A stretch of DNA of 64,000 nucleotides, from assembly GCF_014235765.1 (NCBI RefSeq), contig NZ_JACMYH010000001.1, positions 1,054,001 to 1,118,000 on the forward strand, in the 5' to 3' direction. The DNA comes from Pseudomonas baltica (GTDB taxonomy: Bacteria; Pseudomonadota; Gammaproteobacteria; Pseudomonadales; Pseudomonadaceae). The notes below the pieces were generated by a model that worked only from the letters and a program-made list of their open reading frames with translations, did no database searches and was not told where the DNA came from. Shown piece by piece: positions 43,832 through 52,186 of the stretch (positions are counted from its first letter, which is position 1; every line of letters starts with the position of its first letter). The position numbers and the translations under genes are program-made.

Positions 43832-45963
43832 ACCTCGCCCCACTCAACCGCCTGGCGCTGTTGGCATCGCAGCGCAGTGACGTGGTCATTGCCGCCTTCA
43901 TGATGCTGGCCGTGGTGATGATGATCATTCCGTTGCCGACGATCATGGTCGACGCGCTGATTGCGGTGAACATCGCCTTCAGCCTGCTGGTGCTGGTAGT
44001 GGCTTTCTACGTTTCGCGTTCGGTGGATTTTTCCGCCTTGCCGCCGATCATCCTGCTCAGCACCCTGTTGCGCCTGTCGCTGTCGATCACCACAACGCGC
44101 TTGATCCTGTTGCAGGGCGACGCCGGCGAGATCGTCGCGGCCTTTGGCGAGTTCGTGATTGCCGGAGAGGTGGTGATCGGCCTGGTGGTGTTCCTGATCA
44201 TTACCGTGGCCCAGTTTCTGGTGATCACCAAGGGCGCCGAGCGGGTCGCCGAGGTGGCCGCACGCTTCACCCTGGACGCCATGCCCGGCAAGCAGATGAG
44301 CATCGACAATGATCTGCGCAACGGCGATATAGAGCCGGCGCAGGCCAAACAGCGGCGCTCCCTGTTGGAGCGCGAGAGTCAGCTGTACGGGGCCATGGAT
44401 GGGGCCATGAAGTTCGTCAAGGGTGACGCGATCGCCAGCCTGGTGATCCTGGTCGTCAATCTGCTCGGCGGCATGGCCATCGGCATGGCCAAACGCGGGC
44501 TTTCGTTCAGCGAAGCCAGCCATACCTATTCGCTGTTGACCGTCGGCGATGGTTTGATCGCGCAGATCCCGGCACTGCTTATCGCGGTCGCCGCCGGCAT
44601 CGTGGTGACCCGCGTTGCCAGCGATGACGACCAGGACCTGGGCAGCGAGATCATCGGCCAGCTGGGCTCGAACCAACGCGCATTGACCCTGACCGCCGTT
44701 ATCCTGCTGGCAGTGGCGTTCATTCCCGGTTTCCCTGCGCCGGTGTTCGTGGTCATCGCGGCGATCCTGGGCGCCGCCGCATGGGCCCTGCACCGGCGCC
44801 AGGCGCGCCATGCCCTGACCCAGAGCGTGCCCGCCACGGCAATCGATCAGTCAGGTGCAGCCGGTGCCGCCGCTTCGGTGGAACGCTTGCCGGAGCCGGT
44901 GGAGCCCGAGCGGCGCATCATGCTGCGGGTCGGCCAGACCCTGGCCCTGCACCTTACTGCGGACGAACTGCGCGAGCATGCCGAGGACGCGCGCCAGGCG
45001 GTGATGCAGCAACTGGGCATCGAGCTGCCCGAGGTGGGAACGCGGATCGATCCCGGTATGGCCGCCGATCAGTTCGCGGTCCTGCTCGAAGGCATTCCGA
45101 TCAGCGCCGGTCCGTTGCCTGCCGCCCACCTGTGGGTGCGCGACGATCCGCTGCACGTGCAGTTACTCGACGTGGAGCCGCAGTCCGCCATGGCCTTGGT
45201 GGGGCGCAGTGACACGCTGTGGGTCGACCAGGTTCACCGCGAGGCGCTGGAACAGGCCGGCATCGGCTTTCATGGGCTGGAACAGGCGCTGGGGGCGCAC
45301 CTGCAGACCGTGTTGACGCGCTACGCTGCGGACTTCATCGGCATCCAGGAAACCCGCCGCCTGCTCGACCGTATCGAAGCCGACTATCCGGAGCTGGTAC
45401 GCGAAGCCCTGCGGCACACTTCGCTCCAGCGTCTGGCGGACATCCTGCGCCGCCTGCTCGACGAGGGTATCGCCTTGCGCAACCTGCGTGGCCTGCTCGA
45501 GGCCTTGGTGGAATGGGGCCCGCGCGATCTCGAACTGCATGTACTGAGCGAACACGCCCGCGGCGCGCTGGCACGTCAGATCTGTCATCGCTACGCCGAC
45601 GAGCACCGGGTCATCGCCGCCTTCGTCCTCGCCCGACCTGCCGAGGACGCGATTCGCCAGGCGCTGCGGCGCACCGAAGCAAGCCGCAGCGCCGGCCTGC
45701 CGGAAGCGCTCGGCCAGGCGCTGCTGGAGCAATTGCGTCAAGCGTTCAACCGCACGGACGACGACTTTCAAGTGGTGTTGATGGTGTCGGCCGATCTGCG
45801 CCGCTATCTGCGCCAGTGGCTGGTGCGCCACGGCCTGGAAATCCCCGTGCTGTCCTATCAAGACCTGACCCGAGAATTCACCTTGCATACATTGCGCTCC
45901 ATCGCCCTGCCCGGCAGCCCTGCGGCTGCGCTTGCTGCTCCCGATGCAGGAGTCCTGGCATGA
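43828..45963 (+). CDS. sctV: T3SS export-gate protein SctV
   Basis: A 711-residue FlhA/SctV-family protein forming the nonameric export gate. Residues ~20-330 hold about eight membrane helices with the conserved FHIPEP-region (LLRLSLSITTTRLILLQGDA, QFLVITKGAERVAEVAARFT, DAMPGKQMSIDNDLRNGDI). The C-terminal ~350 residues are the cytoplasmic SctV-C ring domain (VRDDPLHVQLLDVEPQSAMA, ETRRLLDRIEADYPELVRE). ATG 43828 overlaps the TPR gene stop. Full length, no truncation. Its stop overlaps the secretin ATG. Confidence 0.95.
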   Translation: MNLAPLNRLALLASQRSDVVIAAFMMLAVVMMIIPLPTIMVDALIAVNIAFSLLVLVVAFYVSRSVDFSALPPIILLSTLLRLSLSITTTRLILLQGDAGEIVAAFGEFVIAGEVVIGLVVFLIITVAQFLVITKGAERVAEVAARFTLDAMPGKQMSIDNDLRNGDIEPAQAKQRRSLLERESQLYGAMDGAMKFVKGDAIASLVILVVNLLGGMAIGMAKRGLSFSEASHTYSLLTVGDGLIAQIPALLIAVAAGIVVTRVASDDDQDLGSEIIGQLGSNQRALTLTAVILLAVAFIPGFPAPVFVVIAAILGAAAWALHRRQARHALTQSVPATAIDQSGAAGAAASVERLPEPVEPERRIMLRVGQTLALHLTADELREHAEDARQAVMQQLGIELPEVGTRIDPGMAADQFAVLLEGIPISAGPLPAAHLWVRDDPLHVQLLDVEPQSAMALVGRSDTLWVDQVHREALEQAGIGFHGLEQALGAHLQTVLTRYAADFIGIQETRRLLDRIEADYPELVREALRHTSLQRLADILRRLLDEGIALRNLRGLLEALVEWGPRDLELHVLSEHARGALARQICHRYADEHRVIAAFVLARPAEDAIRQALRRTEASRSAGLPEALGQALLEQLRQAFNRTDDDFQVVLMVSADLRRYLRQWLVRHGLEIPVLSYQDLTREFTLHTLRSIALPGSPAAALAAPDAGVLA

Positions 45964-47309
45964 ACCAGCTGTCGATGCCCACCCGCCGGCTGCGTGGTCT
46001 GCTGCGCCGAGTGCCGTGCGCCGGCGCATGGCTGGCGCTTGCGCTGGCCGGGCCGGCACAGGGGATGAACTTCGATCCGACGCCCAGTGAAACGGTGCAA
46101 TTGAGCGTGGGTGAAGGCCGCATCCTGCGCTTTGCCGCGCCCGTGGAATCGGTGTTCATCGCCGACAACGCAATAGCCGACATTCGCATCGTTTCGCCCG
46201 GCGTAGCCTATGTGTTCGGCAAGACGGACGGCCAGACCAACCTGATTGCCCTGGACGCCCAGCAAGCCTCACAGGGTAGCGTGGGCGTGAGCGTCCGCCC
46301 GCCGATCGGCACAGCGCTGCAGCAGCACAACCCGGACAATCAGGTGCAGGTTCGCAGCCAGGGCAAGCGCTTGCTGGCCGACGGTGCGGTGGCCGACATC
46401 GACAGCGCCATCGAACTCAACGCCTTGCTGGTCAGCAGCGCAGCGGCGGGCGTGCCGCCGATCAACGCCGCGACCTACAACGGCTCGCCCCAGGTCAATA
46501 TCCGTGTGCGCTTTGCCGAGGTCTCCCGCGAGCAGTTGCTGCGCTACGGGGTCAACTGGAATGCCCTGATCAACAGCGGCTCGTTTTCCTTCGGCCTGAT
46601 CACTGGCGGCCCGCTGGCCAGTTCGGCAGTGGCCGGCGCTACCAACCTGTTGTCGGCCGGGTTCAACTCCAGCAGCGCCAGCGTCGATGTACTGCTCGAC
46701 GCCTTGCAGAGCAACGGCTTCCTGGAAATCCTCGCGGAACCGAACATCACCGCTCTGAGCGGGCAGACCGCCAGCTTCCTGGCCGGTGGAGAGATTCCCG
46801 TGCCCGTCCCGGTCGGCAACCAGTTGATCGGCATCGACTACAAGTCGTTCGGCGTTTCCTTGCAGTTCACCCCGACCTTGCTGCCCAACAAACGCATCGG
46901 CCTGCAGGTCCGACCGGAAGTCAGCAGCCTGTCGACCACCAGCCAGGTACAGATCAGCGGGTTCAGCGTCCCCAGCTTCCAGGTCCGCCGGGCCGACACC
47001 CGGGTCGAAGTCGGCAGCGGGCAAACCTTCGCCATCGCCGGACTGTTCCAGCGCAGCAGTTCGCAGGACATCGACAAGCTGCCGCTGCTGGGCGACGTAC
47101 CGGTGCTGGGCAATCTGTTCAGGTCCAAACGCTTCCAGCGCAGTGAAACCGAACTGGTCATCCTGATCACCCCCTACATCGTCGAGCCGGTGGCCGACCG
47201 CAGCCTGGCCACACCGCTTGACCCTGCCGGCGACAACCCGGCCTGGCGGCTGGCGGGAGGCAACGTTGCGCTCACTGCCCACACGGAGTTCGGCTTCTAT
47301 GTGGACTGA
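45960..47309 (+). CDS. hrcC2: Secretin pore subunit of CpaC/RcpA (Tad) type, secretin C-part of the T3SS
   Basis: A 449-residue outer-membrane secretin. After a signal region (LALALAGPAQG), residues ~45-110 match the 'pilus formation protein N-terminal' domain of Tad/Flp secretins (VQLSVGEGRILRFAAPVESV, ADIRIVSPGVAYVFGKTDGQ). Residues ~230-415 are the secretin beta-barrel (FLEILAEPNITALSGQTASF, LAGGEIPVPVPVGNQLIGID, QTFAIAGLFQR, LPLLGDVPVLGNLFRS, ELVILITPYIVEPV). The T3SS N0/N1 domains are missing and encoded separately at 48729. ATG 45960 overlaps the sctV stop. Comparable split secretins (RhcC1/RhcC2) are known in rhizobial T3SS. Confidence 0.85.
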   Translation: MNQLSMPTRRLRGLLRRVPCAGAWLALALAGPAQGMNFDPTPSETVQLSVGEGRILRFAAPVESVFIADNAIADIRIVSPGVAYVFGKTDGQTNLIALDAQQASQGSVGVSVRPPIGTALQQHNPDNQVQVRSQGKRLLADGAVADIDSAIELNALLVSSAAAGVPPINAATYNGSPQVNIRVRFAEVSREQLLRYGVNWNALINSGSFSFGLITGGPLASSAVAGATNLLSAGFNSSSASVDVLLDALQSNGFLEILAEPNITALSGQTASFLAGGEIPVPVPVGNQLIGIDYKSFGVSLQFTPTLLPNKRIGLQVRPEVSSLSTTSQVQISGFSVPSFQVRRADTRVEVGSGQTFAIAGLFQRSSSQDIDKLPLLGDVPVLGNLFRSKRFQRSETELVILITPYIVEPVADRSLATPLDPAGDNPAWRLAGGNVALTAHTEFGFYVD

Positions 47310-47736
47310 ACCTGTGGGGCGTAAACCTGCGTGGACTCATCGTCGATGGATGGCCTGCTGCAGAACATTGGCCTGTGTCGCGTCCCTGCTGATGCTTGGC
47401 GGGTGCGCCACCGACCTGGAAAGCGCGGACGACTCCGTGGATTACTTGCAGCTGCGCGACGATCCGTCGACGGGCGCTGCGCGCACCGTGCCGGCAGCGT
47501 GCACGGGTGCCGATAACATCGCAGGCCGCGCGCGCTTGCCGCTGGGGTGTGCCAATGCCTTGAACCTGCAGCGGATGGTGCAAGACACCGGCGACCTGCA
47601 TCGGGGGCAAGCCATGGGGCCGACCCTGGCGGCGCCCGTTGGCCGCGCCGCGCAACAGTACCTGCTTGGGGAAACGGCCGATCTGGAGCGCAGGCGCGAG
47701 CTGGAGCGTGAACGTCTGGCCGCGCCGGCGCCCTGA
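47299..47736 (+). CDS. CpaD-like lipoprotein
   Basis: A 145-residue lipoprotein: signal helix and lipobox LLMLGGCAT (Cys about residue 36). The mature part ends in the CpaD/TadE-cluster motif LPLGCANALNLQRMVQDTGD then GQAMGPTLAAPVGRAAQQYL, matching the 'GCA-x-x-x-N-L-x-x-M-V-x-x-P-x-D-L' consensus of Tad pilus CpaD proteins. It lies downstream of the secretin, with 11 nt overlap, as CpaD does behind CpaC in Tad loci, and may be its pilotin or outer-membrane partner. Confidence 0.7.
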   Translation: MWTEPVGRKPAWTHRRWMACCRTLACVASLLMLGGCATDLESADDSVDYLQLRDDPSTGAARTVPAACTGADNIAGRARLPLGCANALNLQRMVQDTGDLHRGQAMGPTLAAPVGRAAQQYLLGETADLERRRELERERLAAPAP

Positions 47737-47739
47737 TAT

Positions 47740-48540
47740 TCAGCGCGCCTGGCGCGCGAGAATGCCGAGGGCGCGAGCGCGGTCGGCCGGATCCTGCAGC
47801 ACCTTGATGGCCCGTGCCTTGCCGATCAACGCCATCCGCTCGCTTTCGCTCAGGTCGGGCAGTTCGGCAGCAATGCGCTGCTCCTGACCGGCCAGGGTCA
47901 GCACCAGGAGTTGCTGACGCAGGTGACTGGGACGTGCCAGTGGCGAGCGGACCACCTGTGCCATGCGTTCGACGGCCTCGTTCGGCTGACTACCAAGTGC
48001 ATGAGCCAAGGCCAGGTTGGTACTGATATCCAGGTTCTGCGGGTCCAGCTCATGGGCCTGGCGCAGCGCGGCGATGCCCTGCGCCTGCCGGCCCGCGAGC
48101 ATCGCGGCAGTACCCAGGCGATTGTAGGCAGTGGCCGTGCCGATCAGCGGTGCTGCCTGTGCAAGGGTGTCACTGGCGCGACTGACTTCGCCGCTCTGCA
48201 GCAACGCGGTGCCCAGGCCCAGCAGCGCCCGCGGCTCCTTGCTCTGGTTGACCAGCACGCCACGGAAAGCCCGCGCCGCGCCTTGAGGATCGCCGCTGGC
48301 CAAACGCGCTTCACCCAACTGCAACATGACCTCGGGCGCCTCCTGGGACAGTACGGCGGCACGCTCATAGAGCGCCACTGCCGAAGAAGGATCGCCGCGA
48401 CGATCGACCTCGGCCGCCAGTTGCATCAATCGCGCGCCGTCATCGCTGGGCGGTGCCTGCGTGGCGCAGCCGCCTAACAGCACGCAGGCCGCCGCCAGTG
48501 CCGTGATCGGCAGAGACTTTCCAGGTCTTGAAAAACCCAC
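47740..48540 (-). CDS. TPR lipoprotein, TadD-like
   Basis: A 266-residue lipoprotein: LAAACVLLGGCAT (lipobox Cys about residue 25), then TPR-like repeats (AAEVDRRGDPSSAVALYERA, LGEARLASGDPQGAARAFRG, LGTALLQSGEVSRASDTLAQ, AHELDPQNLDISTNLALAHA). It resembles TadD proteins, which accompany Tad secretins. GTG 48540 has GAGGGG upstream. It is the only gene of the cluster on the minus strand, tail-to-tail with the CpaD-like gene (3 bp) and divergent from the secretin N-part. It likely aids secretin assembly. Confidence 0.72.
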   Translation of the reverse strand: MGFSRPGKSLPITALAAACVLLGGCATQAPPSDDGARLMQLAAEVDRRGDPSSAVALYERAAVLSQEAPEVMLQLGEARLASGDPQGAARAFRGVLVNQSKEPRALLGLGTALLQSGEVSRASDTLAQAAPLIGTATAYNRLGTAAMLAGRQAQGIAALRQAHELDPQNLDISTNLALAHALGSQPNEAVERMAQVVRSPLARPSHLRQQLLVLTLAGQEQRIAAELPDLSESERMALIGKARAIKVLQDPADRARALGILARQAR

Positions 48541-48728
48541 TACACCCCTCCCCTGAATGCTGACAAAGGGCTGAGTGAACCCTACCCAGATGACAGTCCG
48601 GTGACAACACGCACTTGCATGGGGTGCAAGGCTTGCAGTGCGTGGCGCGTTTGCCGACCGTCACAAAAACGCAAAGTGCGCGCGGCTACACTCGGCCCGT
48701 TCAAACAATCGGCAGGAACGCACAGCGC

Positions 48729-49382
48729 ATGAGCCAGCACGGCCCAGACATCATTGCCAGATCCCGTCAGCGCTCGCCCGGCACGCCGGGGCTGCTCAGC
48801 GTATTGGTGATCCTGGGCATGCTGGCCGGGCCCAGCGCCTGGGCCGCAACCGATGCTGCGCCGGCCTGGGCCGCGCAACCCTATCCGTACCTCATCATCG
48901 ACCAGGATGTACGGGGCGTGCTGCAGGAGATGGGCAGCAACCTCGGTATCGCGGTGGTCATCGCCGACGCCGTCAAGGGCAAGGTTCGCGGCAAGGTGCG
49001 TGGCGACAGCGCCGCCGATTTTCTCGCCGCGTTGAGCACCGCCAACGGGCTTGGCTGGTACTTCGATGGCAGCACGCTGTTCGTCGACAGCGCCAACGAC
49101 ACTGCGGCGCGCACCTTCGACACCGGCACGCTGTCGGCCGCTGCGGTTCAGGGCGCGCTGGCCCCGCTGCTTGCCGGAGGCCCGCGCGCCCGGCTGAGCG
49201 TCGATGCCAGCGCGAGCACGGTGCGCGCGGCCGGCTCGCCAGGCTACCTGAGCCTGATCGACGGGCAACTCGCCGCCCTGCGACCGCCCCTGCGCCGCAC
49301 GGCCGCTGCCCAACCTGCGGCCGGCAGTGTGCGGATCTTTCGTGGCGGCGCCGAGACCCAGGTGGTCTCGGGCCTCAACTGA
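48729..49382 (+). CDS. hrcC1: T3SS secretin N-terminal part (RhcC1/HrcC1-like)
   Basis: A 217-residue exported protein with signal helix (LLSVLVILGMLAGPSAWA) and the T3SS-secretin N0/N1 domains: YLIIDQDVRGVLQEMGSNLG, VVIADAVKGKVRGKV, FLAALSTANGLGWYFDGSTL and FVDSANDTAARTF, ending before any secretin barrel. The consensus matches HrcC/YscC N0 domains. Together with 45960-47309 it forms a split secretin. ATG 48729 has AGGAAC upstream; an in-frame ATG at 48615 would give a leader before the signal. It opens the second T3SS operon, which continues through sctU. Confidence 0.85.
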   Translation: MSQHGPDIIARSRQRSPGTPGLLSVLVILGMLAGPSAWAATDAAPAWAAQPYPYLIIDQDVRGVLQEMGSNLGIAVVIADAVKGKVRGKVRGDSAADFLAALSTANGLGWYFDGSTLFVDSANDTAARTFDTGTLSAAAVQGALAPLLAGGPRARLSVDASASTVRAAGSPGYLSLIDGQLAALRPPLRRTAAAQPAAGSVRIFRGGAETQVVSGLN

Positions 49383-49422
49383 GTTCACCCCGCCCTCGGG
49401 CTCACATGCAAGGAGAACGACC

Positions 49423-49632
49423 ATGGCTACAAACGCTATCGATCCGAACCTCGACCCCTCTGCCGGCACGGACGGCGAAGCGCAATTCAACGCCGCGCTG
49501 GACAGCTCCATGGAACTGAGCGACGCCGAGTTCACCGATCAGTTGGTCAGCGGCGCGGTCACCGTGGCCGGCCAGATGATCATCATGCCCAAGGCCAACG
49601 AAATGCTGAACGAAGCGATGTCCGACGAGTGA
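49423..49632 (+). CDS. Small T3SS protein, second candidate needle/pilin subunit
   Basis: A 69-residue acidic protein with AAGGAGAACGACC giving a very strong ribosome-binding site before ATG 49423. The C-terminal half (FTDQLVSGAVTVAGQMIIMP, then KANEMLNEAM) is hydrophobic and helical. It sits just before sctI and sctJ, the position of hrpA/needle genes in Hrp loci. It lacks the usual SctF consensus, so the assignment rests on size, expression signal and place. Confidence 0.6.
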   Translation: MATNAIDPNLDPSAGTDGEAQFNAALDSSMELSDAEFTDQLVSGAVTVAGQMIIMPKANEMLNEAMSDE

Positions 49633-49676
49633 TTGCGTCGCGCTGAACCTTCCCATCGTCGAACAGGAGCCTGACC

Positions 49677-50084
49677 ATGCTGCCCATTGCCGCCACCGCC
49701 GTACCGGCACAGCCACCCATCGCCGATGCAGTGGGCACCGGCCAGGTATCGCAGAACCTTTTCGAGCACATGGCCCGGCAACCCGCCGTCGCCCCCACCG
49801 GCACCAGCCCCGCGCAGTTGGGGGCCGGTGTTCTGGACAACCTCGACGGCTTCTTCAATCGCACCCAGCGCTTCTCCGAGCGCGCCGCCGACCTCGGCGC
49901 CAGACAGACCGACCCTGCGGCGGCCGGTCACCCGACCCCGGCGCAGGCCGCTGCCGACCCGCAACTGCAAAAAGTCGTGGAGTCGTTGAGCCTGATGTTC
50001 GATCACTCCATCGAGACGCAGATGGTGGTGCGCGGTGCCACCCAGGTGTCCGGCGCCGCCAACACCTTGCTCAAGGGTCAATGA
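49677..50084 (+). CDS. sctI: T3SS inner-rod protein SctI (NolB/HrpB-like)
   Basis: A 135-residue protein with low-complexity N-terminus and a helical C-terminus (LQKVVESLSLMFDHSIETQM, VVRGATQVSGAANTLLKGQ) that matches the inner-rod SctI/NolB family, where the C-terminal helices form the rod. In rhizobial loci NolB is directly upstream of SctJ, as here. CAGGAG precedes the ATG. The stop overlaps the sctJ start (ATGATGA). Confidence 0.7.
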   Translation: MLPIAATAVPAQPPIADAVGTGQVSQNLFEHMARQPAVAPTGTSPAQLGAGVLDNLDGFFNRTQRFSERAADLGARQTDPAAAGHPTPAQAAADPQLQKVVESLSLMFDHSIETQMVVRGATQVSGAANTLLKGQ

Positions 50085-50908
50085 TGAACCTTACGCCTTT
50101 CTCGATACTGCCTGTCTCGATACTGCCTCTGCCGATACTGCAGCGCACGACACGCCGCCTGCTGGCCATCGTCCTGCTCGCCTGCCTGATGCAGGGCTGC
50201 AAGACCCAGCTGTACACCAATCTCAGCGAGCGCGAGGCCAACACCATGGTCGCTGCGCTGTTGCACGAAGGCATCCCCGCCGACCGCGTGGTGCAGAAGG
50301 ACGGGCGCTTGACCGTCAACGTGGCGCAGGAGCGCTTTGCACAAGCCATGGCGATCCTGGAACAGGCCGGCCTGCCGGAGCAGACCTTCGCCAGCATGGG
50401 CGAGGTGTTCAAGAGCAACGGCCTGGTTTCGTCGCCCACCCAGGAGCGCGCCCAGCTGATCTACGCGTTGAGCGAGGAACTGGCGCACACCGTATCGCAG
50501 GTCGACGGCGTGGTCTCGGCCCGAGTCCACGTGGTGCTGCCGGACAACGATCTGCTCAAGCGCAACATCACCCCCTCTTCGGCCTCGGTGTTCGTACGCT
50601 ACGAAGCCGGGCTGGACATCAATGCACTGATACCGCAGATCAAGACGTTGGTCGCCAATGGCATTTCCGGGTTGGGCTACGACGGCGTCTCGGTCATTCC
50701 CGTGCAGGCCGCCGCCCGCGAGCGCGCACGCCAGGCACCCGCGTTTTCCTCGGTCATGGGTATCTGGGTGCTGGACAGCAGCCAGACCCGCGCTGCAACC
50801 CTGTTCGGCGTGATGCTGCTGGCCATCGTGGCGCTGGCTGGGGTGCTGGGTTATGTGCTGTGGCAGGCACGTCAGCCGCGCAGCTACGCCTTGGTGGACG
50901 GCACATGA
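50081..50908 (+). CDS. sctJ: T3SS inner-membrane ring lipoprotein SctJ
   Basis: A 275-residue lipoprotein of the YscJ/HrcJ family. Signal helix and lipobox (LLACLMQGC, Cys about residue 40), then the ring-building domains: LYTNLSEREANTMVAALLHE, GRLTVNVAQERFAQAMAILE, LSEELAHTVSQVDGVVSARV, VVLPDNDLL and ISGLGYDGVSVIPV. A C-terminal membrane helix (LLAIVALAGVLGYVLW) follows. The unusually long leader contains three SILP-type repeats encoded by a 15-bp tandem repeat. It overlaps sctI by 4 nt; ATG 50084 is an alternative start. Confidence 0.93.
   Translation: MMNLTPFSILPVSILPLPILQRTTRRLLAIVLLACLMQGCKTQLYTNLSEREANTMVAALLHEGIPADRVVQKDGRLTVNVAQERFAQAMAILEQAGLPEQTFASMGEVFKSNGLVSSPTQERAQLIYALSEELAHTVSQVDGVVSARVHVVLPDNDLLKRNITPSSASVFVRYEAGLDINALIPQIKTLVANGISGLGYDGVSVIPVQAAARERARQAPAFSSVMGIWVLDSSQTRAATLFGVMLLAIVALAGVLGYVLWQARQPRSYALVDGT
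50102..50146 (+). repeat. 15-bp tandem repeat in the sctJ signal-peptide region
   Basis: Three successive 15-bp units, TCGATACTGCCTGTC, TCGATACTGCCTCTG and CCGATACTGCAGCGC, sharing the core CGATACTGC (9/9 in all copies), encode the pattern SILPV-SILPL-PILQR in the leader. In-frame unit changes would lengthen or shorten the leader by five residues without frameshift. Confidence 0.6.
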
Positions 50909-51579
50909 ACGCAGCGGAACGCACGATCGCCGCAGCCGAGCATGAACGCCGCTGGCGAACCTTTACCGCCCGCCCCCTGCACAACGTGCACCGGGCACGT
51001 CTGCAGGCCTGCTTCGACAACCTCGACCTGCCCGCCGCCACCCTGGACGCGATGCTGGCCCAACCGCGCCTGCGCGAGCGGCTGACGCGCATGCTGGAGC
51101 GACGCTTTGCCTTGCAACCCCTCGAGGCGCTGCACGCCCCGGCGGCCGAGGATGTCCCGGTGGCCACCCTGGACAGCGCGCAACTCAGGCAACTGGCGCG
51201 TCGCTGCGGGGTGGTGTTCTGGGCCGAGGCGCTGGTTCGGGAAATTCGCGCACCGGCAGTACGTGCGCTGCGCGAGCACTTCGGTGATGCGCTGTTCGAA
51301 TTGGCCCTGGCCGAACATGCCTTGGCTTGCCCGCTGGCCAGCCACGAGCTGCCGGCTTCTCTCGAGGAACTGGACGCTGTGGTCGAACGAGATGGCCAGG
51401 CCTGCGTCAACGCCTGGCTGGCCGAACAACCTCGCGCACTGGCCGCCTGGTACCGATTGAAAATCGATGACCCGGCCGCCGCCACGCCGATTACTCCGCG
51501 CATCGAACAGTACGGGCCAATGATCGTGCGGCGGGTAGTGCGCAGCGATCCGCCGACCCAGGGGGGCATGCATGAGTGA
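50905..51579 (+). CDS. sctK: T3SS cytosolic sorting-platform protein SctK (NolU/HrpD-like)
   Basis: A 224-residue helical protein between sctJ and sctL, the position of NolU (SctK) in rhizobial T3SS and HrpD in Hrp systems. SctK adapts the SctQ pods to the SctD ring. The conserved features are weak: LRQLARRCGVVFWAEALVRE and LAEQPRALAAWYRLKI. ATG 50905 overlaps the sctJ stop (ATGA); its own stop overlaps sctL by 8 nt. Confidence 0.7.
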   Translation: MNAAERTIAAAEHERRWRTFTARPLHNVHRARLQACFDNLDLPAATLDAMLAQPRLRERLTRMLERRFALQPLEALHAPAAEDVPVATLDSAQLRQLARRCGVVFWAEALVREIRAPAVRALREHFGDALFELALAEHALACPLASHELPASLEELDAVVERDGQACVNAWLAEQPRALAAWYRLKIDDPAAATPITPRIEQYGPMIVRRVVRSDPPTQGGMHE

Positions 51580-52186
51580 AGCCAGCCCATTGCCAACCCC
51601 TGGCAGGCGCATCGTGCGCGCCGACGAAGCTGCGCACTGGATCGACGGCCAACGGTATTTGCAGAACGCCCGCGAGCAGGCCCGACACCTGCTCGAGCTG
51701 GCCGAGCGGCAGGCCCAGGACCTGCGCACTGCCGCCCGCGCCGAAGGACTTGCCGAGGGCCAGGCGGCGGCGGGTCGACAGCTGGTCGAGACCGCTGCAG
51801 CCGTGGAGCGCTATCTGGCCACGGTGCAGGTGCAGCTGGCCGAGCTGAGCCTGACACTGGTTCGCCAGGTACTCGACGACCTTGACGCCGCGCCCCTGAT
51901 CGCCCAGCTGTGCCAGCGCGCCCTGCACGACTTCCGCGACCAGCAGCAACTGACCCTGCGCGTGCCGCCGGCTCAATTGGCGCCGGTCACGAGTTTGCTG
52001 GACGGGCTGCTCGGCGTGGTACAGGTGCAGATTCAGGTTCAGGGCGATGCCAGCCTGGGGCCGCGACAGGCCACGCTGTCGAGCCCGGCCGCGCTGGTCG
52101 ACCTGGACGTCGACGAGCAGTTGCGCGGCCTGCGCTTCGCCCTGGGTCTGCCAGCTGCCCCTGCCAGCAGCGGAGCTGCCCGATGA
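51572..52186 (+). CDS. sctL: T3SS ATPase stator SctL
   Basis: A 204-residue SctL/FliH-family protein. N-terminal coiled coil ([40 protein letters not shown]) followed by the C-terminal domain that binds SctN ([36 protein letters not shown]). In the family the C-terminus links the ATPase to SctQ pods. It overlaps sctK by 8 nt and sctN by 4 nt (ATGA), so it is strictly coupled. Confidence 0.85.
   Translation: MSEASPLPTPGRRIVRADEAAHWIDGQRYLQNAREQARHLLELAERQAQDLRTAARAEGLAEGQAAAGRQLVETAAAVERYLATVQVQLAELSLTLVRQVLDDLDAAPLIAQLCQRALHDFRDQQQLTLRVPPAQLAPVTSLLDGLLGVVQVQIQVQGDASLGPRQATLSSPAALVDLDVDEQLRGLRFALGLPAAPASSGAAR

Noticed and set aside
43789..44811. Long minus-strand open frame opposite sctV
   Set aside because: His/Gln/Asp-rich translation typical of antisense to GC-rich membrane protein genes; sctV itself is unambiguous.
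45960..48540. Complete Tad pilus locus
   Set aside because: Only the secretin, CpaD-like and TadD-like parts are present; no pilin, prepilin peptidase, TadA ATPase or TadB/C, and the neighbours are T3SS genes.
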